This document shows positions 27,522 through 37,287 of a stretch of DNA of 64,000 nucleotides, in pieces. The translations under genes were made by a program, and so were the position numbers. Origin of the DNA: Oscillatoria sp. FACHB-1407. GTDB taxonomy: Bacteria > Cyanobacteriota > Cyanobacteriia > Elainellales > Elainellaceae. The stretch covers positions 248,001 through 312,000 of the forward strand of contig NZ_JACJSA010000005.1 of assembly GCF_014697545.1 (NCBI RefSeq), read 5' to 3'. The stretch's first letter is position 1, and each line of letters starts with the position of its first letter. The notes beneath the pieces are model-generated. The model was not told where the DNA came from. It made no database searches and saw only the letters and a list, made by a program, of their open reading frames with translations.

Positions 27522-28874
27522 CTAAACAGCGGCAGGTACTTTTGCCCCAAAGTAGGCATCCTGCTCTGCCCGTAGCTTGTCACACAGGCGACCTTCAGGG
27601 ATTTCTACATCATCGTAGGTGAGTGCTTGATCTTTGGGGATATCACGCTTTAAGCGGCAACCTTCTGCTAGACCGATGGGCAGCAGACGTTCCGCTTGAA
27701 CGATCTCAGCTTTTTCACACTCGCCGTAAGTCATGTAGTAGCCCAGACCATCCAATGTCTCGCCTGCTTTGAGGTCGATCTTGGCGGTTGTGATCACATC
27801 TACTTTAGGTCCGGCGATCGGAGCCATCACCGCATCCTTGAAGAGGACAACTCGCGCAACTGAGAGGGGCACTTCAAAGTGGCAGAGATGATAGGGCGTG
27901 TAGAAGCTATAGAGCGGACCTGTCCCCAACTTATAGAGGTTGAGGTAGTGCTGTTGTTTGGGGTCGTCGTGAGTGCCAAAAACATACACACCAGGACCGG
28001 GGCGCACACCAACCACGTAATCGACAATTCCGCCCAATTCCTTGAGTTCATCAACGTCATACAGCTTGGTGCAGTCGTCGATGTGTCCGGTGTAATTGAG
28101 GTTAAACTTCTCAATTAGCTCGTCTTTGTGACGGTTGAAGTCATAGCCGTACATACCTCGCTTGGCAACGGTCATGCCTGTGGCATTGGCGACAATCGCC
28201 TGCTCAAAGGAGATCTTGGTGCCATCAGCAAAGCTCGTTACCATGTGCGCTTTTTGTCCCCACTGTTTGGCAAAGCCCTCTTGGGTGGTGGGGTTGCGGT
28301 AGGGATCTTGCAAACCTTTGATGTTGCCGCAAAGCAGAGGTGTCACACCGATGCTCTTAACGAACCGATAGAGGTTCATCTGCACACCGGGTTGGTCGCC
28401 ATCACAAGCCGAGAGAACTACTCCAGCTTTGTCTGCATAGACCTTGAGGATAGGTCCAATGGTGCCGTCAAGTTCCGCGTTCATCAGCACAACGTGCTTC
28501 TTGTTGGCGATCGCCTCCATCACCACCTGAGCCCCAAACTCGATCGCTCCGGTGACCTCAACAATCGCGTCAATGCCTTCTGCCTGGCAGATCAGCATCG
28601 CGTCGTCAGTAACGGCATATTTGCCCTGGGCGATCGCCTCTTCCAATTCGCCAACAGTTTTGACTTCGCGGACATCTTCAACACCTGCTTCGGTGTAGGC
28701 ACGCTTTGCGCCTTCGATGCTGCGGTTGAAGATTGCGACCAATTCCATCCCCGGAACCGAGTTGACAATCTGGTTACAGATGCCTCGTCCCATGAAGCCA
28801 GCACCAATCATGCCGACCCGCACTGGATTGCCCGCTTCAGCACGAGCTTTTAACGCTGTATCAACAATAAACAT
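27522..28874 (-). CDS. NAD(P)-dependent oxidoreductase with C-terminal SAF domain
   Basis: A 450-residue enzyme. Residues 18-160 are a Rossmann domain with MIGAGFMGRG (22-31) similar to homoserine dehydrogenase, the middle part has the GNIKGLQDPYRNP and CDGDQPG motifs of this family, and residues about 355-430 form a SAF (antifreeze/sialic-acid-synthase-like) domain with GLAEGCRLKRDIPKDQALTY. Such proteins recur next to sugar-nucleotide genes in polysaccharide loci, but the substrate is not established. Here it is the last gene of a five-gene operon, three bases after the rfbC-like gene. An oxidoreductive step on a modified sugar or its acid is inferred. Confidence 0.82.
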   Translation of the reverse strand: MFIVDTALKARAEAGNPVRVGMIGAGFMGRGICNQIVNSVPGMELVAIFNRSIEGAKRAYTEAGVEDVREVKTVGELEEAIAQGKYAVTDDAMLICQAEGIDAIVEVTGAIEFGAQVVMEAIANKKHVVLMNAELDGTIGPILKVYADKAGVVLSACDGDQPGVQMNLYRFVKSIGVTPLLCGNIKGLQDPYRNPTTQEGFAKQWGQKAHMVTSFADGTKISFEQAIVANATGMTVAKRGMYGYDFNRHKDELIEKFNLNYTGHIDDCTKLYDVDELKELGGIVDYVVGVRPGPGVYVFGTHDDPKQQHYLNLYKLGTGPLYSFYTPYHLCHFEVPLSVARVVLFKDAVMAPIAGPKVDVITTAKIDLKAGETLDGLGYYMTYGECEKAEIVQAERLLPIGLAEGCRLKRDIPKDQALTYDDVEIPEGRLCDKLRAEQDAYFGAKVPAAV

Positions 28875-28877
28875 GAC

Positions 28878-29423
28878 TTAAACTCCTACTTTGGCGGGTT
28901 CAAAGGGTGCCCAGGCTGCATCCTTATCGGAAATGACTGTAATAGGGATGGGCCACTCAATCTTAAACGCCGGGTCATCATAGCGAATGCCGCGCTCGTA
29001 GCCAGGGGTGTAAAACTCACCCACCTGATAGCCCACCTCGGCACCATCGGTTAACGCTAGATAACCGTGCGCAAACAATTCCGGAACGTAGAGTGCCCGA
29101 CGGTTGTCTTCGGTCAATTCCACGCCGATATACTCCATGTAAGTTGGGGAGTCGGGGCGCAGGTCAATAATCACATCGTAGATGGCTCCACGAGTACAGC
29201 GTACCAATTTGGTTTCTGCCGCTGGGGGAATCTGGTAATGCATTCCTCGCATCGTGCCTGCTTTGTGGTTAAAGGACAGGTTGCACTGTGCCACGGTGGG
29301 CTTTAATCCATGCGCTTCAAATTCTTTGGCACAGAAGGTGCGGGCGAAGAAGCCGCGACTGTCTTCCCGGTGCTCTAGATCCAAAATAAAAGCACCTTTG
29401 AGTTTGGTTTCAGTAAAGATCAT
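28878..29423 (-). CDS. dTDP-4-dehydrorhamnose 3,5-epimerase-like protein
   Basis: A 181-residue cupin-fold epimerase of the RfbC family. Visible signatures are DSRGFFARTFC, QCNLSFNHKAGTMRGMHYQ (catalytic His of the family in GMHYQ), RCTRGAIYDVIIDLR and YVPELFAHGYLAL. The family inverts C3 and C5 of 4-keto-6-deoxy sugars. In this operon the activating nucleotide is probably CDP rather than dTDP, because the first gene is a glucose-1-phosphate cytidylyltransferase, so the exact substrate is left open. Its ATG overlaps the stop of the upstream epimerase gene by four bases (ATGA). Confidence 0.88.
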   Translation of the reverse strand: MIFTETKLKGAFILDLEHREDSRGFFARTFCAKEFEAHGLKPTVAQCNLSFNHKAGTMRGMHYQIPPAAETKLVRCTRGAIYDVIIDLRPDSPTYMEYIGVELTEDNRRALYVPELFAHGYLALTDGAEVGYQVGEFYTPGYERGIRYDDPAFKIEWPIPITVISDKDAAWAPFEPAKVGV

Positions 29424-30448
29424 GGCTTGCTCCAGAAGAAGTCTTTGTCAATTTGTTGCGTGCGAATCAGGTATTCCAACTGCTTCAAGCGGGTGAAACC
29501 GCGAGCTTCAAACACGTCTTTGGTCATGTCGATCTGCTGGAACAACTTGTAGAGTTGCTCAGCACCACGACGGGCATCCCACTCGCACTTAAAGCCAGGT
29601 AATTGGGTGTTGATCTTCTCAAACGAAACCCGATAGCTGCGGTTGTCAGCACCTTGGTCGCCAAAGCTCAACGCACAATCAGGAAAGACATCAGCAATGA
29701 TTTCGGCAATTTCTTTAACGCGGTAGTTGTTGGAGGTGTCGCCGACGTTAAAGACTTGGTTGTGAACAATGTCACGGGGAGCTTCTAACACGCAGAGCAA
29801 CGCTTTAGCAATATCCAGAGCGTGAACCAGAGGACGCCAGGGAGTACCATCGCTGATCATCTTGATTTCTTTGGTGGTCCAGGCAAGACCTGACAGGTTG
29901 TTCAACACGATGTCAAAGCGCATCCGAGGAGAGGCACCAAAGGCAGTCGCATTGCGCATAAAGGTGGGCGAGAAGTTGTCGTCTGCCATGGGCTTGACGT
30001 CGCGCTCCACCAACGTTTTGCACTCGGCGTAAGCCGTTTGAGGATTGACAGCAGATTCCTCAGTGACATCGCCTTCCGTTGCAACACCATACACGCTGCA
30101 AGAGGACATATAGACAAAGCGAGGCACTCCTGCTTTTTTAGCCAACTCTGCCAAACGGACAGAGCCTTTGTGGTTGATGTCGTAGGTGATGGTGGGAGAC
30201 AACTGCCCGGTAGGGTCGTTGGACAACTCCGCCATGTGGACGATCGCATCCACACCTTCTAAATCTTCAACCGTGATATGACGAATGTCTTTGTTGAGGG
30301 TTTTAGGCGTGCGCTCGGTGGCGTTGTAAAGCCAACCGACTTTATAGAAACCTGTATCAACACCGATAACATCGTGCCCTTTCTCCATTAGCAGAGGAGC
30401 AAAGAGTGAGCCGAGATAGCCTTCTGTTCCAGTAACCAGTACTTTCAT
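29420..30448 (-). CDS. NAD-dependent epimerase/dehydratase (extended SDR)
   Basis: A 342-residue extended short-chain dehydrogenase. The NAD-binding motif is VTGTEGYLGS (residues 5-14), the active-site region is MSSCSVYG with the YAECK Tyr-Lys pair, and substrate-side residues lie in the C-terminal third. The family makes 4-keto or epimerised nucleotide sugars. A dedicated CDP-glucose 4,6-dehydratase is not present in the operon, so this protein may provide that step or a C-branched or C4 epimerisation. It overlaps the rfbC-like gene by ATGA and follows the LhgO-like gene by 8 bases. Confidence 0.88.
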   Translation of the reverse strand: MKVLVTGTEGYLGSLFAPLLMEKGHDVIGVDTGFYKVGWLYNATERTPKTLNKDIRHITVEDLEGVDAIVHMAELSNDPTGQLSPTITYDINHKGSVRLAELAKKAGVPRFVYMSSCSVYGVATEGDVTEESAVNPQTAYAECKTLVERDVKPMADDNFSPTFMRNATAFGASPRMRFDIVLNNLSGLAWTTKEIKMISDGTPWRPLVHALDIAKALLCVLEAPRDIVHNQVFNVGDTSNNYRVKEIAEIIADVFPDCALSFGDQGADNRSYRVSFEKINTQLPGFKCEWDARRGAEQLYKLFQQIDMTKDVFEARGFTRLKQLEYLIRTQQIDKDFFWSKP

Positions 30449-30456
30449 GAGTTTTC

Positions 30457-31668
30457 CTATACAAATGCAGGTTTTAGATGATCAGGAGCGGGAACTCGCT
30501 CTACAACTGCTTTACCAATTTCCAGAGAAGAGGTCGCAGCAGGAGAAGGAGCGTTGCAAACGTGAATGGAGTGTTCCCCTTCAACAATCAAAAAGTCATC
30601 CACTAGTTTGCCGTCGTGCATGAGTGCCTGTGCCCGCACTCCAGCGTGGGTTGGAATCACGTCTTCGGAGCGGACCTCTGGAATCAATCGCTGCAAGCTT
30701 GCAACGAACGCCGCTTTACTGAAGGAGCGAATAATCTCCTTGATGCCCTCGTCGTAATGTTTCGCGGCTAATTTCCAAAATCCGGGATAGGTCATGACTT
30801 CTGCAAAATCACGGAGGTCGATGTCGGTCTTATGATAGCCTTCGCGCTTGAGACTGAGTACCGCATTTGGACCTGCGTGAACCGTGCCATCGATCATACG
30901 GGTAAAGTGAACCCCCAGGAAGGGGAAGTCAGGATTGGGAACGGGATAAATCAATCCTTTAACCAGATGGCGTTTTTCAGGAACCAGTTCGTAATATTCT
31001 CCCCGGAAAGGCACAATTTTGGCTTGTGGATCGACGTTGTTAAGCTTTGCGACGCGATCGCTATGTAACCCCGCACAGTTGATCACAAAGCGAGTTTCAA
31101 ACTCCCCTTGGCTCGTTTCCAACATCTGCCCTTTCGCAGTTTTGACAATGCGCAACACTTTGGTGCTCAAGCGCAGATCACCGCCCTGCTCACGAATCAA
31201 GTCAGCATATTTTTGGCAGACTTTCTTGTAGTCAGCGATGCCCGTGGTCTGGACGTGAATCCCGGCGATCGCACTGACATGAGGCTCATACTCCAGCACC
31301 TCTTCTCCTGTAATCCGGCGGACTGGAATACCGTTTTGCAGTCCCCGTTGAAACAGGTTTTCGAGCAGGGGCAATTCCTTCTCTTCAGTCGCGATGATGA
31401 CCTTGCCACACACCTCATGGGGAATGTTGTGCTTTTGGCAAAAGTCCACCATCGACTGGCAACCATCCCGGCAAAACTTTGCCTTAAAACTACCGGGCTT
31501 GTAATACACACCAGAGTGAATTACGCCACTATTGTTACCCGTTTGGTGAAACGCCCAGCGGTCTTCTTTCTCAAGCACGAGGATCTTGGCATCCGGATAA
31601 CGCTGCCCCAGTGCCATGCCGGTGGAAAGACCAACAATGCCACCACCAATAATTGCAAAATCGTACAT
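30457..31668 (-). CDS. lhgO: L-2-hydroxyglutarate oxidase-like FAD oxidoreductase (LhgO type)
   Basis: A 403-residue FAD-dependent DAO-fold oxidase. The start at 31668 (AGGACAG upstream) is preferred because the FAD motif IIGGGIVGLSTG begins at residue 6; a frame opening 19 codons earlier adds an unlikely leader. The family signature HQTGNNSGVIHSGVYYKPGS (substrate-binding loop) and the C-terminal VIPTHAGVRAQ motif are present. E. coli LhgO oxidises L-2-hydroxyglutarate to 2-oxoglutarate into the quinone pool. Here it is embedded in a sugar-nucleotide operon, so it either recycles a 2-hydroxyacid by-product or has been recruited to oxidise a sugar-derived hydroxyacid; this is inference. Confidence 0.88.
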   Translation of the reverse strand: MYDFAIIGGGIVGLSTGMALGQRYPDAKILVLEKEDRWAFHQTGNNSGVIHSGVYYKPGSFKAKFCRDGCQSMVDFCQKHNIPHEVCGKVIIATEEKELPLLENLFQRGLQNGIPVRRITGEEVLEYEPHVSAIAGIHVQTTGIADYKKVCQKYADLIREQGGDLRLSTKVLRIVKTAKGQMLETSQGEFETRFVINCAGLHSDRVAKLNNVDPQAKIVPFRGEYYELVPEKRHLVKGLIYPVPNPDFPFLGVHFTRMIDGTVHAGPNAVLSLKREGYHKTDIDLRDFAEVMTYPGFWKLAAKHYDEGIKEIIRSFSKAAFVASLQRLIPEVRSEDVIPTHAGVRAQALMHDGKLVDDFLIVEGEHSIHVCNAPSPAATSSLEIGKAVVERVPAPDHLKPAFV

Positions 31669-31801
31669 AGCTGTCCTGTTGAATTTGAATATTGAATGAA
31701 TTTGGCTCTCTATGTGCAAACCCAATCACTAGAAGTAGGTCAAAAGGGAACCCTATCGTTAGCCACACAATAGCCACCTAATAGTGTTCCCATCGCCCTT
31801 A

Positions 31802-32575
31802 CTACCAAACCTTCCAGGGTGCTTTGTTGCTCTGCCAGAGTCCCTCTAGATAGTTTTTGTCTTTGAGGGTGTCCATGGGTTGCCAAAAACCATCATGCTT
31901 AAATGCTGAAAGGTGACCATCATGAGCCAACTTTTGCAGGGGTTCCTGTTCCCAAATAGTGGAGTCATCGGCGATATAGTTGATCACTTCTGGCTCTAAC
32001 ACAAAGTAACCTCCATTGATCCAGGCTCCATCTCCACCGGGCTTTTCATGGAAGCTCTCAATTTTAGTTTGTTCCTGCCCCAGTGAGATGGCACCAAAAC
32101 GTCCCGGAGGTTGAACAGCGGTTAATGTAGCTAGCCCACCTTGAGATTTATGGAATTCCACCAACTTTGTAACGTCAATATTGCTCACACCGTCACCATA
32201 GGTGAAACAAAAGGTTTCATTGCCGATGTGTTCACGCACACGCTTTAGACGACCTCCTGTGAGGGTAGATTCACCTGTATCGACTAACGTCACACGCCAG
32301 GGTTCAGCATACCCAGAGTGAATATTCATTTGATTAAACCGCATGTCAAAGGTGACATCTGACATACGTAAAAAGTAGTTAGCAAAATACTCTTTAATAA
32401 CGTAACCTTTGTAGCCACAACAAATAATGAAATCGTTGATTCCGTGTGCAGAATAAATTTTCATAATGTGCCAGAGAATCGGTTGCCCACCGACTTCAAC
32501 CATTGGTTTTGGTTTAATCGTAGTCTCCTCGCTCAAACGAGTTCCCAAACCTCCAGCCAAAATTACTGCTTTCAT
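31802..32575 (-). CDS. rfbF: Glucose-1-phosphate cytidylyltransferase
   Basis: A 257-residue nucleotidyltransferase making CDP-glucose from glucose-1-phosphate and CTP. The signature [28 protein letters not shown] (shown in part: [19 protein letters not shown]) starts at residue 3 and the Mg-binding YGDGVSNID motif is in the middle. The start at 32575 is chosen for its AGGTTAA ribosome site and because it gives exactly the length of Salmonella RfbF. First gene of the operon, 133 bases ahead of the LhgO-like gene. It defines the operon as making a CDP-linked sugar. Confidence 0.93.
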   Translation of the reverse strand: MKAVILAGGLGTRLSEETTIKPKPMVEVGGQPILWHIMKIYSAHGINDFIICCGYKGYVIKEYFANYFLRMSDVTFDMRFNQMNIHSGYAEPWRVTLVDTGESTLTGGRLKRVREHIGNETFCFTYGDGVSNIDVTKLVEFHKSQGGLATLTAVQPPGRFGAISLGQEQTKIESFHEKPGGDGAWINGGYFVLEPEVINYIADDSTIWEQEPLQKLAHDGHLSAFKHDGFWQPMDTLKDKNYLEGLWQSNKAPWKVW

Positions 32576-32596
32576 GCGATTAACCTCATGGCTCAC

Positions 32597-33732
32597 AAAG
32601 GGGTCAATATCGAATCGATCTATAGTGAGGTTAGCAAGAACTTCAAAGGTAGGCTATAAAGCCCCAGTAAATAAACTGATCATCTATGTAAAAACTGGAT
32701 GAAAGCTGTAAACATTACGAGTGTGCTTGAACCAGAAACCCAGCTTCTACCGAGAGTTATTAACGCTACATCTAACTCAGTCTGGAAACGAATCTGTAAA
32801 ACTGCAACTTACAACAATTTTCATTTGTGTATGCCACATCAATCCTTAGCTTCGCTTGAATACATGGGCATTCGGTGTGTAGCACTCGCCTGAAAACCGC
32901 TATAAATCTGGTCTAGATTGGCTGTGTCGTGCTTTGCCCTAGTGGGTTGTCATGTGGGTACAGCGGCTCATCGATAGCGATCTATAGTCATCCTATTTGA
33001 TTCATGAAAAAGTCTGAGATAGGGTCATTGGTCAATCGTTGCTGGTCATTGGTCAATCGTTGCTGGTCATACATAAATGACGCATGACGAATGAAAGAGT
33101 AGATTTCACGATCGATTTAGGACTGCTATATATTGATCTGTGAAATGGTGTGTGAAAGGTAGGTTGGGTTTTGCCTACTTTTCACAACCATTGAGGATGG
33201 CTCTATATCAACATGGAATCTATGTGGAATCTACATGGAGTGACACTTAAAGTAGGGTTGGAAATTACGGAATGGTCTAAATGTCGCCCATTCTGTGCGT
33301 GTAGCTATCACTTCACTTAAGCTTTACAAATTTAGTCGCAAAGAGAGCAACTGTATAAAGAGTGCATAAAACAAATTCTTGCCCTATAGCCTTCTTTTCT
33401 ACGTATTCGTTACTGTAGGACTCACTGCTGTGTAAAGTCACACACTTTGTTTGATTTCTCCATAGTTGCAACATTTCAGTAAGTGAATGTAATTTCACTG
33501 ACTTGATGAAGTTCAATAGGAGTTCTTCTGATGTCTATCTAAATTCACTCAAGAGTGACTCACGATTGTTTAGATAGTGCAAATCAGAGTGATTTACTTA
33601 ACAAGTTTCAGAGCGGTTGAACGTTGATCCCAGTCCAGCCCTGAGCTTTGGACAGCTGTTTTATGGCGGTCCAGAGGTTAACTCTGAAATTCCAGGCTCG
33701 TTGTACAGAGTTAGTAGAAGTGGGTTTACATT
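32597..33732. other. Long divergent intergenic region with a short tandem repeat
   Basis: Over 1.1 kb with no convincing gene. At 33023-33070 a 21-bp unit GGTCATTGGTCAATCGTTGCT is repeated 2.3 times. The rest is A/T-rich and should include promoters of the CDP-sugar operon (minus) and of the first SGNH/RTX gene (plus). Open frames of 60-70 codons here show no domain or ribosome site. Confidence 0.45.
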
Positions 33733-36700
33733 ATGTCGTCAAATCGTAGAAGTTCGGTAGACAAGTTGGCTACAGCCAACCTAAGCCGTGACTTAGAACG
33801 CTCTGATGTGTTTGCATCCATGAGCTTAAATTCTAAATATAGTCTTAGAGCAAGTAGTATTTCTGCCCAAGCGGTTACTGGGGGCGATCGCATCGCTCCT
33901 CGTGCTGTGTTGTCAAGCGGAGCTGTTAGCGTTGCAGGAACAAACAGCCACACTTTTCGAGTAGTGTACAGCGATCGCAGTGGTTTAAATCGTCGCACTA
34001 TTCGCACTGGTAATATCCAAGTCACTGGGCCAAACAGGTTTAGCCAGATTGCAACTCTTGTAGGTCGGGTTGCTTTCAACCGTCCAGGCACCCGTGCTAC
34101 TGCCACTTATCGCATCAATGCCCCCGGTGGCACCTGGGATTTTCTAGACAACGGGGCTTATCGAGTATCTGTACTACGAAATAAAGTCCGGGATATCAAT
34201 CGAAACCCAGTGAGAGCAGGAGCACTTGGGCGTGGTTTTCAGGTGAATATTCCAAACCCTGCTCCAACCGCCGCTCTTGGCACTAGCACTCTCGGTTCTG
34301 GCGATTACACTTTCCGTGTTAACTATTCTGACGATATTGCTATCAATGCCGCCAGCATCGATGGAAATGATATCCAGGTTACGGGTCCTAACGGGTTTAG
34401 CCAGTTTGCTCAGTTAGTTAGCGTCAGCCCTGCTGGAAATGGTAGCCCTCGTACAGCAACCTATCGTGTTAACTCACCTACCGAGTTTTGGACAGCAGCG
34501 AATGATGGGGCTTATACGATTTCCTTAGTTGCCAATCAAGTCAGTGACAATTTTGGCGCAAGTGTTGCCGCCGGATCACTGGGTACATTCACCATTGAGG
34601 CAGGTCGAATTCCTCCGTCAGCGACCCTAAGTGCTAGCAACGTCGCGACGGCAGGGGCTACCACCTACGATTTCACGGTTACCTATGTTGATAATGAAGC
34701 GGTCAATGTTTCGACGTTAGGAGATGGAGACGTTCGGGTCACGGGTCCCAATGGATTTAGCCAGTTGGCAACTCTGGTCAGTGTCAATCCCAATAGCAAT
34801 GGCAGCCCTCGTACAGCGACCTATCGCATCACGACACCAGGGGGGCGATGGAACGGTGCTGACTCTGGTACTTACACCGTTTCAGTTGAGGCAAATCAGG
34901 TTAGTGATGCGATCGGCAACTTCACTGCTGCTGGAGATATTGGTACCTTTGCCGTGACGCTGGAGCAAACTCCCGCAACTGCCACTTTAGCGTCTGCACC
35001 CCGAATCGCACTAGACAGTGGTTCAAACCTGATTGCAGTAACCTACGCCGATAATGCTGGTGTAGACATCACGACCCTGGACAACAACGACATCCGGGTT
35101 ACTGGACCCAACGGGTTTAACCAACTGGCTCGATTTGTACGGGTAGAGCCTGTGAGCAACGCAACTTCCGTCACTGCAACCTATCGACTCGACGCACCGG
35201 GTGGCAGTTGGGATGGAGCCGCTGCTGAGAACGGCACCTACGCGATCGCCCTCCAGGCGGATCAGGTCAGCGATGTGAACGGCAACGCCGCTGCTGTCAC
35301 AGCTCTAGGCGGATTCCAGGTGCAAATGACTCCGCTCCGCGTTGAAGCAGAAACCCTCACGCTCTCAAACTACGTTACACAGGCAACCAACTTTGCCTCT
35401 GGCAATTCGTTGATTCAGCTCAATACAGGCTCAGGACTAAATGCCACTGGAACTGCAACAACCAACTTCACAGGTCCCTCTGGTATTTACGACCTGGTGG
35501 TTCGCTACCTGGACGAGAATGACGGTGTCTCTCGCATTGAAGTGCGGGTTGACGGCGTATTGGTCGGTGGATGGAACCTGGATAAAGATCTGGGTTCAGG
35601 GACACTGGCTGAAACGAATTTCGCATTCCAGACCATCTCTGGCGTAGCCATCAATGCTAATTCCCAGATTCAAATTACGGGGCAGCAAGTTGCACCTGAG
35701 CAATCGCTAGCAGGTGAAGGTGCCCGCATTGACTACATCAGCTTTGTGCCACGAGTCAATGGCTCAGGTACAACTCTGCCAGGAGCGTTAATTGGCACAA
35801 CAGGAGATAACACGATCACTGCAACGGCTACAACCAATACTGTTGATTACTCTCAACTGTCAGCCGGAATTATTGCCAACCTGGCGACCAACTCGGTTCT
35901 AAAACCGATCTACGGTGGCTTAGCGACACCTAAGATCATGCCACTCGGCGATTCGCTGAGCCTGGGTGAGCACGCTGAGCAACCTAACTCCCCAGGGGCA
36001 TATCGCGTCCAACTCTATCAACGTTTTGTCAACGATGGTTTGGCGACTGGCATTTTTGCGCCTGATTTTGTCGGTTCTGGCAACCAAGCCGCCGCTCCCA
36101 TTCCTGATAAAAACCATCAGATCACAGGCACAGGAACCATTGACTCCAACCTCGATATCGTTAACACGGCTGCATTTACCTCGTTTGGCACCAATGTCGT
36201 GCTGCTCATGGTAGGTACGGTTGATACGAGCAACATCGCGGCTAACAATAGCCCTCTAGAAACCATGCAGCAAGATCTGCTTGATCTGGTCAACCGCATT
36301 ACTGAGCGGCTACCCAATGCAGAGGTACTGGTCGCTTCCGTGCCTCCAGTCGCAGGAACCAGCACACAGGCACGGATTGACCAGATTCAGGACTACAGCG
36401 AGTTGATTCCTGGCATCGTCGGTAGTGTTGCGGCAGCTGGCAGAAATGTACGCTTTGTGGATGTTAACGGTGGACTGACACAGAGTGACCTCCTGGCGGG
36501 CGGGGTCAACTTGGCAGCCTCCGGACACACTAAGATCGGTAACCTGTGGTACGACGCTTTGATGGATGAAGATACACTCGCTGGTATCGAAAACATCACT
36601 GGCACTGCCTTCAGCGACATCATTAGCGGCACCAACAGTGATAACCGGATTGAAGGGGGTCTGGGGAGCGATCGCCTCACAGGTGGCACAGGTGCAGACA

Positions 36701-37014
36701 CCTTTGTCTACCGGAGTTTGACTGAAGGAGAAGACACCATCACCGACTTCACAACCTCTGACACAATTCAGATCTCAGCATCTGGTTTTGGAGGTGGTCT
36801 AGTGGCAGGTGTGAGTCTGGCAAACGGTACCGCATCGGCAACCGGAACCTTTGTTAACGGGGCTAGCCCGATTGGCACAGGACCTAACTTCCTCTATAAC
36901 AATGGCTTCCTGCGTTATGACCCCGATGGTACAGGCGCACAAGCCGCAGTGACGATCGCCACTTTGACGGGTTCTCCAGCTCTTACAGCTGCTCGAATCA
37001 GTATCGTCGCTTAA
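33733..37014 (+). CDS. Large secreted protein: Ig-like repeats, CBM-like domain, degenerate SGNH domain inside an RTX unit
   Basis: A 1093-residue protein. Order: four Ig-like repeats of about 115 residues (54-525; each has a RVTGPNGFSQ-type and a YRI-APGG-W motif), a CBM6/35-like module (about 534-680, starting RVEAETLTLSNYV), then from about 700 an RTX-type unit NTVDYSQLSAGIIANLATNS that is interrupted by an SGNH hydrolase-like domain (736-940) and resumes with DTLAGIENITGTAFSDII (946) and GGLGSDRLTGGTGADTF. The C-terminus ends SIVA, as in type I-secreted RTX proteins; there is no N-terminal signal peptide. The nucleophile Ser741 (GDS) is kept, but Asn of GTND is Val830 and the DxxH pair is Gly923/Asn926, so no esterase activity is expected. 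Close paralogue of the 38-kb gene. Confidence 0.85.
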   Translation: MSSNRRSSVDKLATANLSRDLERSDVFASMSLNSKYSLRASSISAQAVTGGDRIAPRAVLSSGAVSVAGTNSHTFRVVYSDRSGLNRRTIRTGNIQVTGPNRFSQIATLVGRVAFNRPGTRATATYRINAPGGTWDFLDNGAYRVSVLRNKVRDINRNPVRAGALGRGFQVNIPNPAPTAALGTSTLGSGDYTFRVNYSDDIAINAASIDGNDIQVTGPNGFSQFAQLVSVSPAGNGSPRTATYRVNSPTEFWTAANDGAYTISLVANQVSDNFGASVAAGSLGTFTIEAGRIPPSATLSASNVATAGATTYDFTVTYVDNEAVNVSTLGDGDVRVTGPNGFSQLATLVSVNPNSNGSPRTATYRITTPGGRWNGADSGTYTVSVEANQVSDAIGNFTAAGDIGTFAVTLEQTPATATLASAPRIALDSGSNLIAVTYADNAGVDITTLDNNDIRVTGPNGFNQLARFVRVEPVSNATSVTATYRLDAPGGSWDGAAAENGTYAIALQADQVSDVNGNAAAVTALGGFQVQMTPLRVEAETLTLSNYVTQATNFASGNSLIQLNTGSGLNATGTATTNFTGPSGIYDLVVRYLDENDGVSRIEVRVDGVLVGGWNLDKDLGSGTLAETNFAFQTISGVAINANSQIQITGQQVAPEQSLAGEGARIDYISFVPRVNGSGTTLPGALIGTTGDNTITATATTNTVDYSQLSAGIIANLATNSVLKPIYGGLATPKIMPLGDSLSLGEHAEQPNSPGAYRVQLYQRFVNDGLATGIFAPDFVGSGNQAAAPIPDKNHQITGTGTIDSNLDIVNTAAFTSFGTNVVLLMVGTVDTSNIAANNSPLETMQQDLLDLVNRITERLPNAEVLVASVPPVAGTSTQARIDQIQDYSELIPGIVGSVAAAGRNVRFVDVNGGLTQSDLLAGGVNLAASGHTKIGNLWYDALMDEDTLAGIENITGTAFSDIISGTNSDNRIEGGLGSDRLTGGTGADTFVYRSLTEGEDTITDFTTSDTIQISASGFGGGLVAGVSLANGTASATGTFVNGASPIGTGPNFLYNNGFLRYDPDGTGAQAAVTIATLTGSPALTAARISIVA

Positions 37015-37023
37015 TACAAGTTT

Positions 37024-37053
37024 TGTAGAGAGACAACGAATTGTCTCTCTACA
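37024..37053 (+). terminator. Hairpin after the first SGNH/RTX gene
   Basis: A 13-bp perfect stem TGTAGAGAGACAA / TTGTCTCTCTACA with loop CGAA, 10 bases past the stop. There is no T-run, so it is either a poor intrinsic terminator or an mRNA-stabilising end; it also resembles common dispersed cyanobacterial hairpins. Confidence 0.5.
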
Positions 37054-37196
37054 GCAGTTGGGGTCAACGTGCGGAGGCAGAAGACTAGTAGCAAATTCCA
37101 GGAAACTGGCATCTGTTTTACTAGTCCTGCCTCCCTTTTCTGCCATAAAATCTAGAATTCCGCCATATTTCGCCAAACGATTCGCGAAAAAGGCTA

Positions 37197-37287
37197 GGAG
37201 ATTTCTGAGAAAGAATTTACCAGTCGGTTTCTGGTAAGGGCGTTTCGCGAAACGCCCTTACAGGTATTTTGTTTTCTGGAAATCTCC
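37197..37287 (+). mobile_element. 91-bp palindromic MITE (family II), copy A
   Basis: Starts GGAGATTTCTGAGAAAG, ends CTGGAAATCTCC (9-bp inverted ends GGAGATTTC), core palindrome GGGCGTTTCGCGAAACGCCC. Flanks CTA (left) and TTA (right). Non-coding. Same length as copies at 51931, 58852 and 61381. Confidence 0.8.

Noticed and set aside
28128..28853. A 241-codon plus-strand open frame
   Set aside because: It lies entirely opposite the SAF oxidoreductase gene and mirrors its codon bias; no independent domain.
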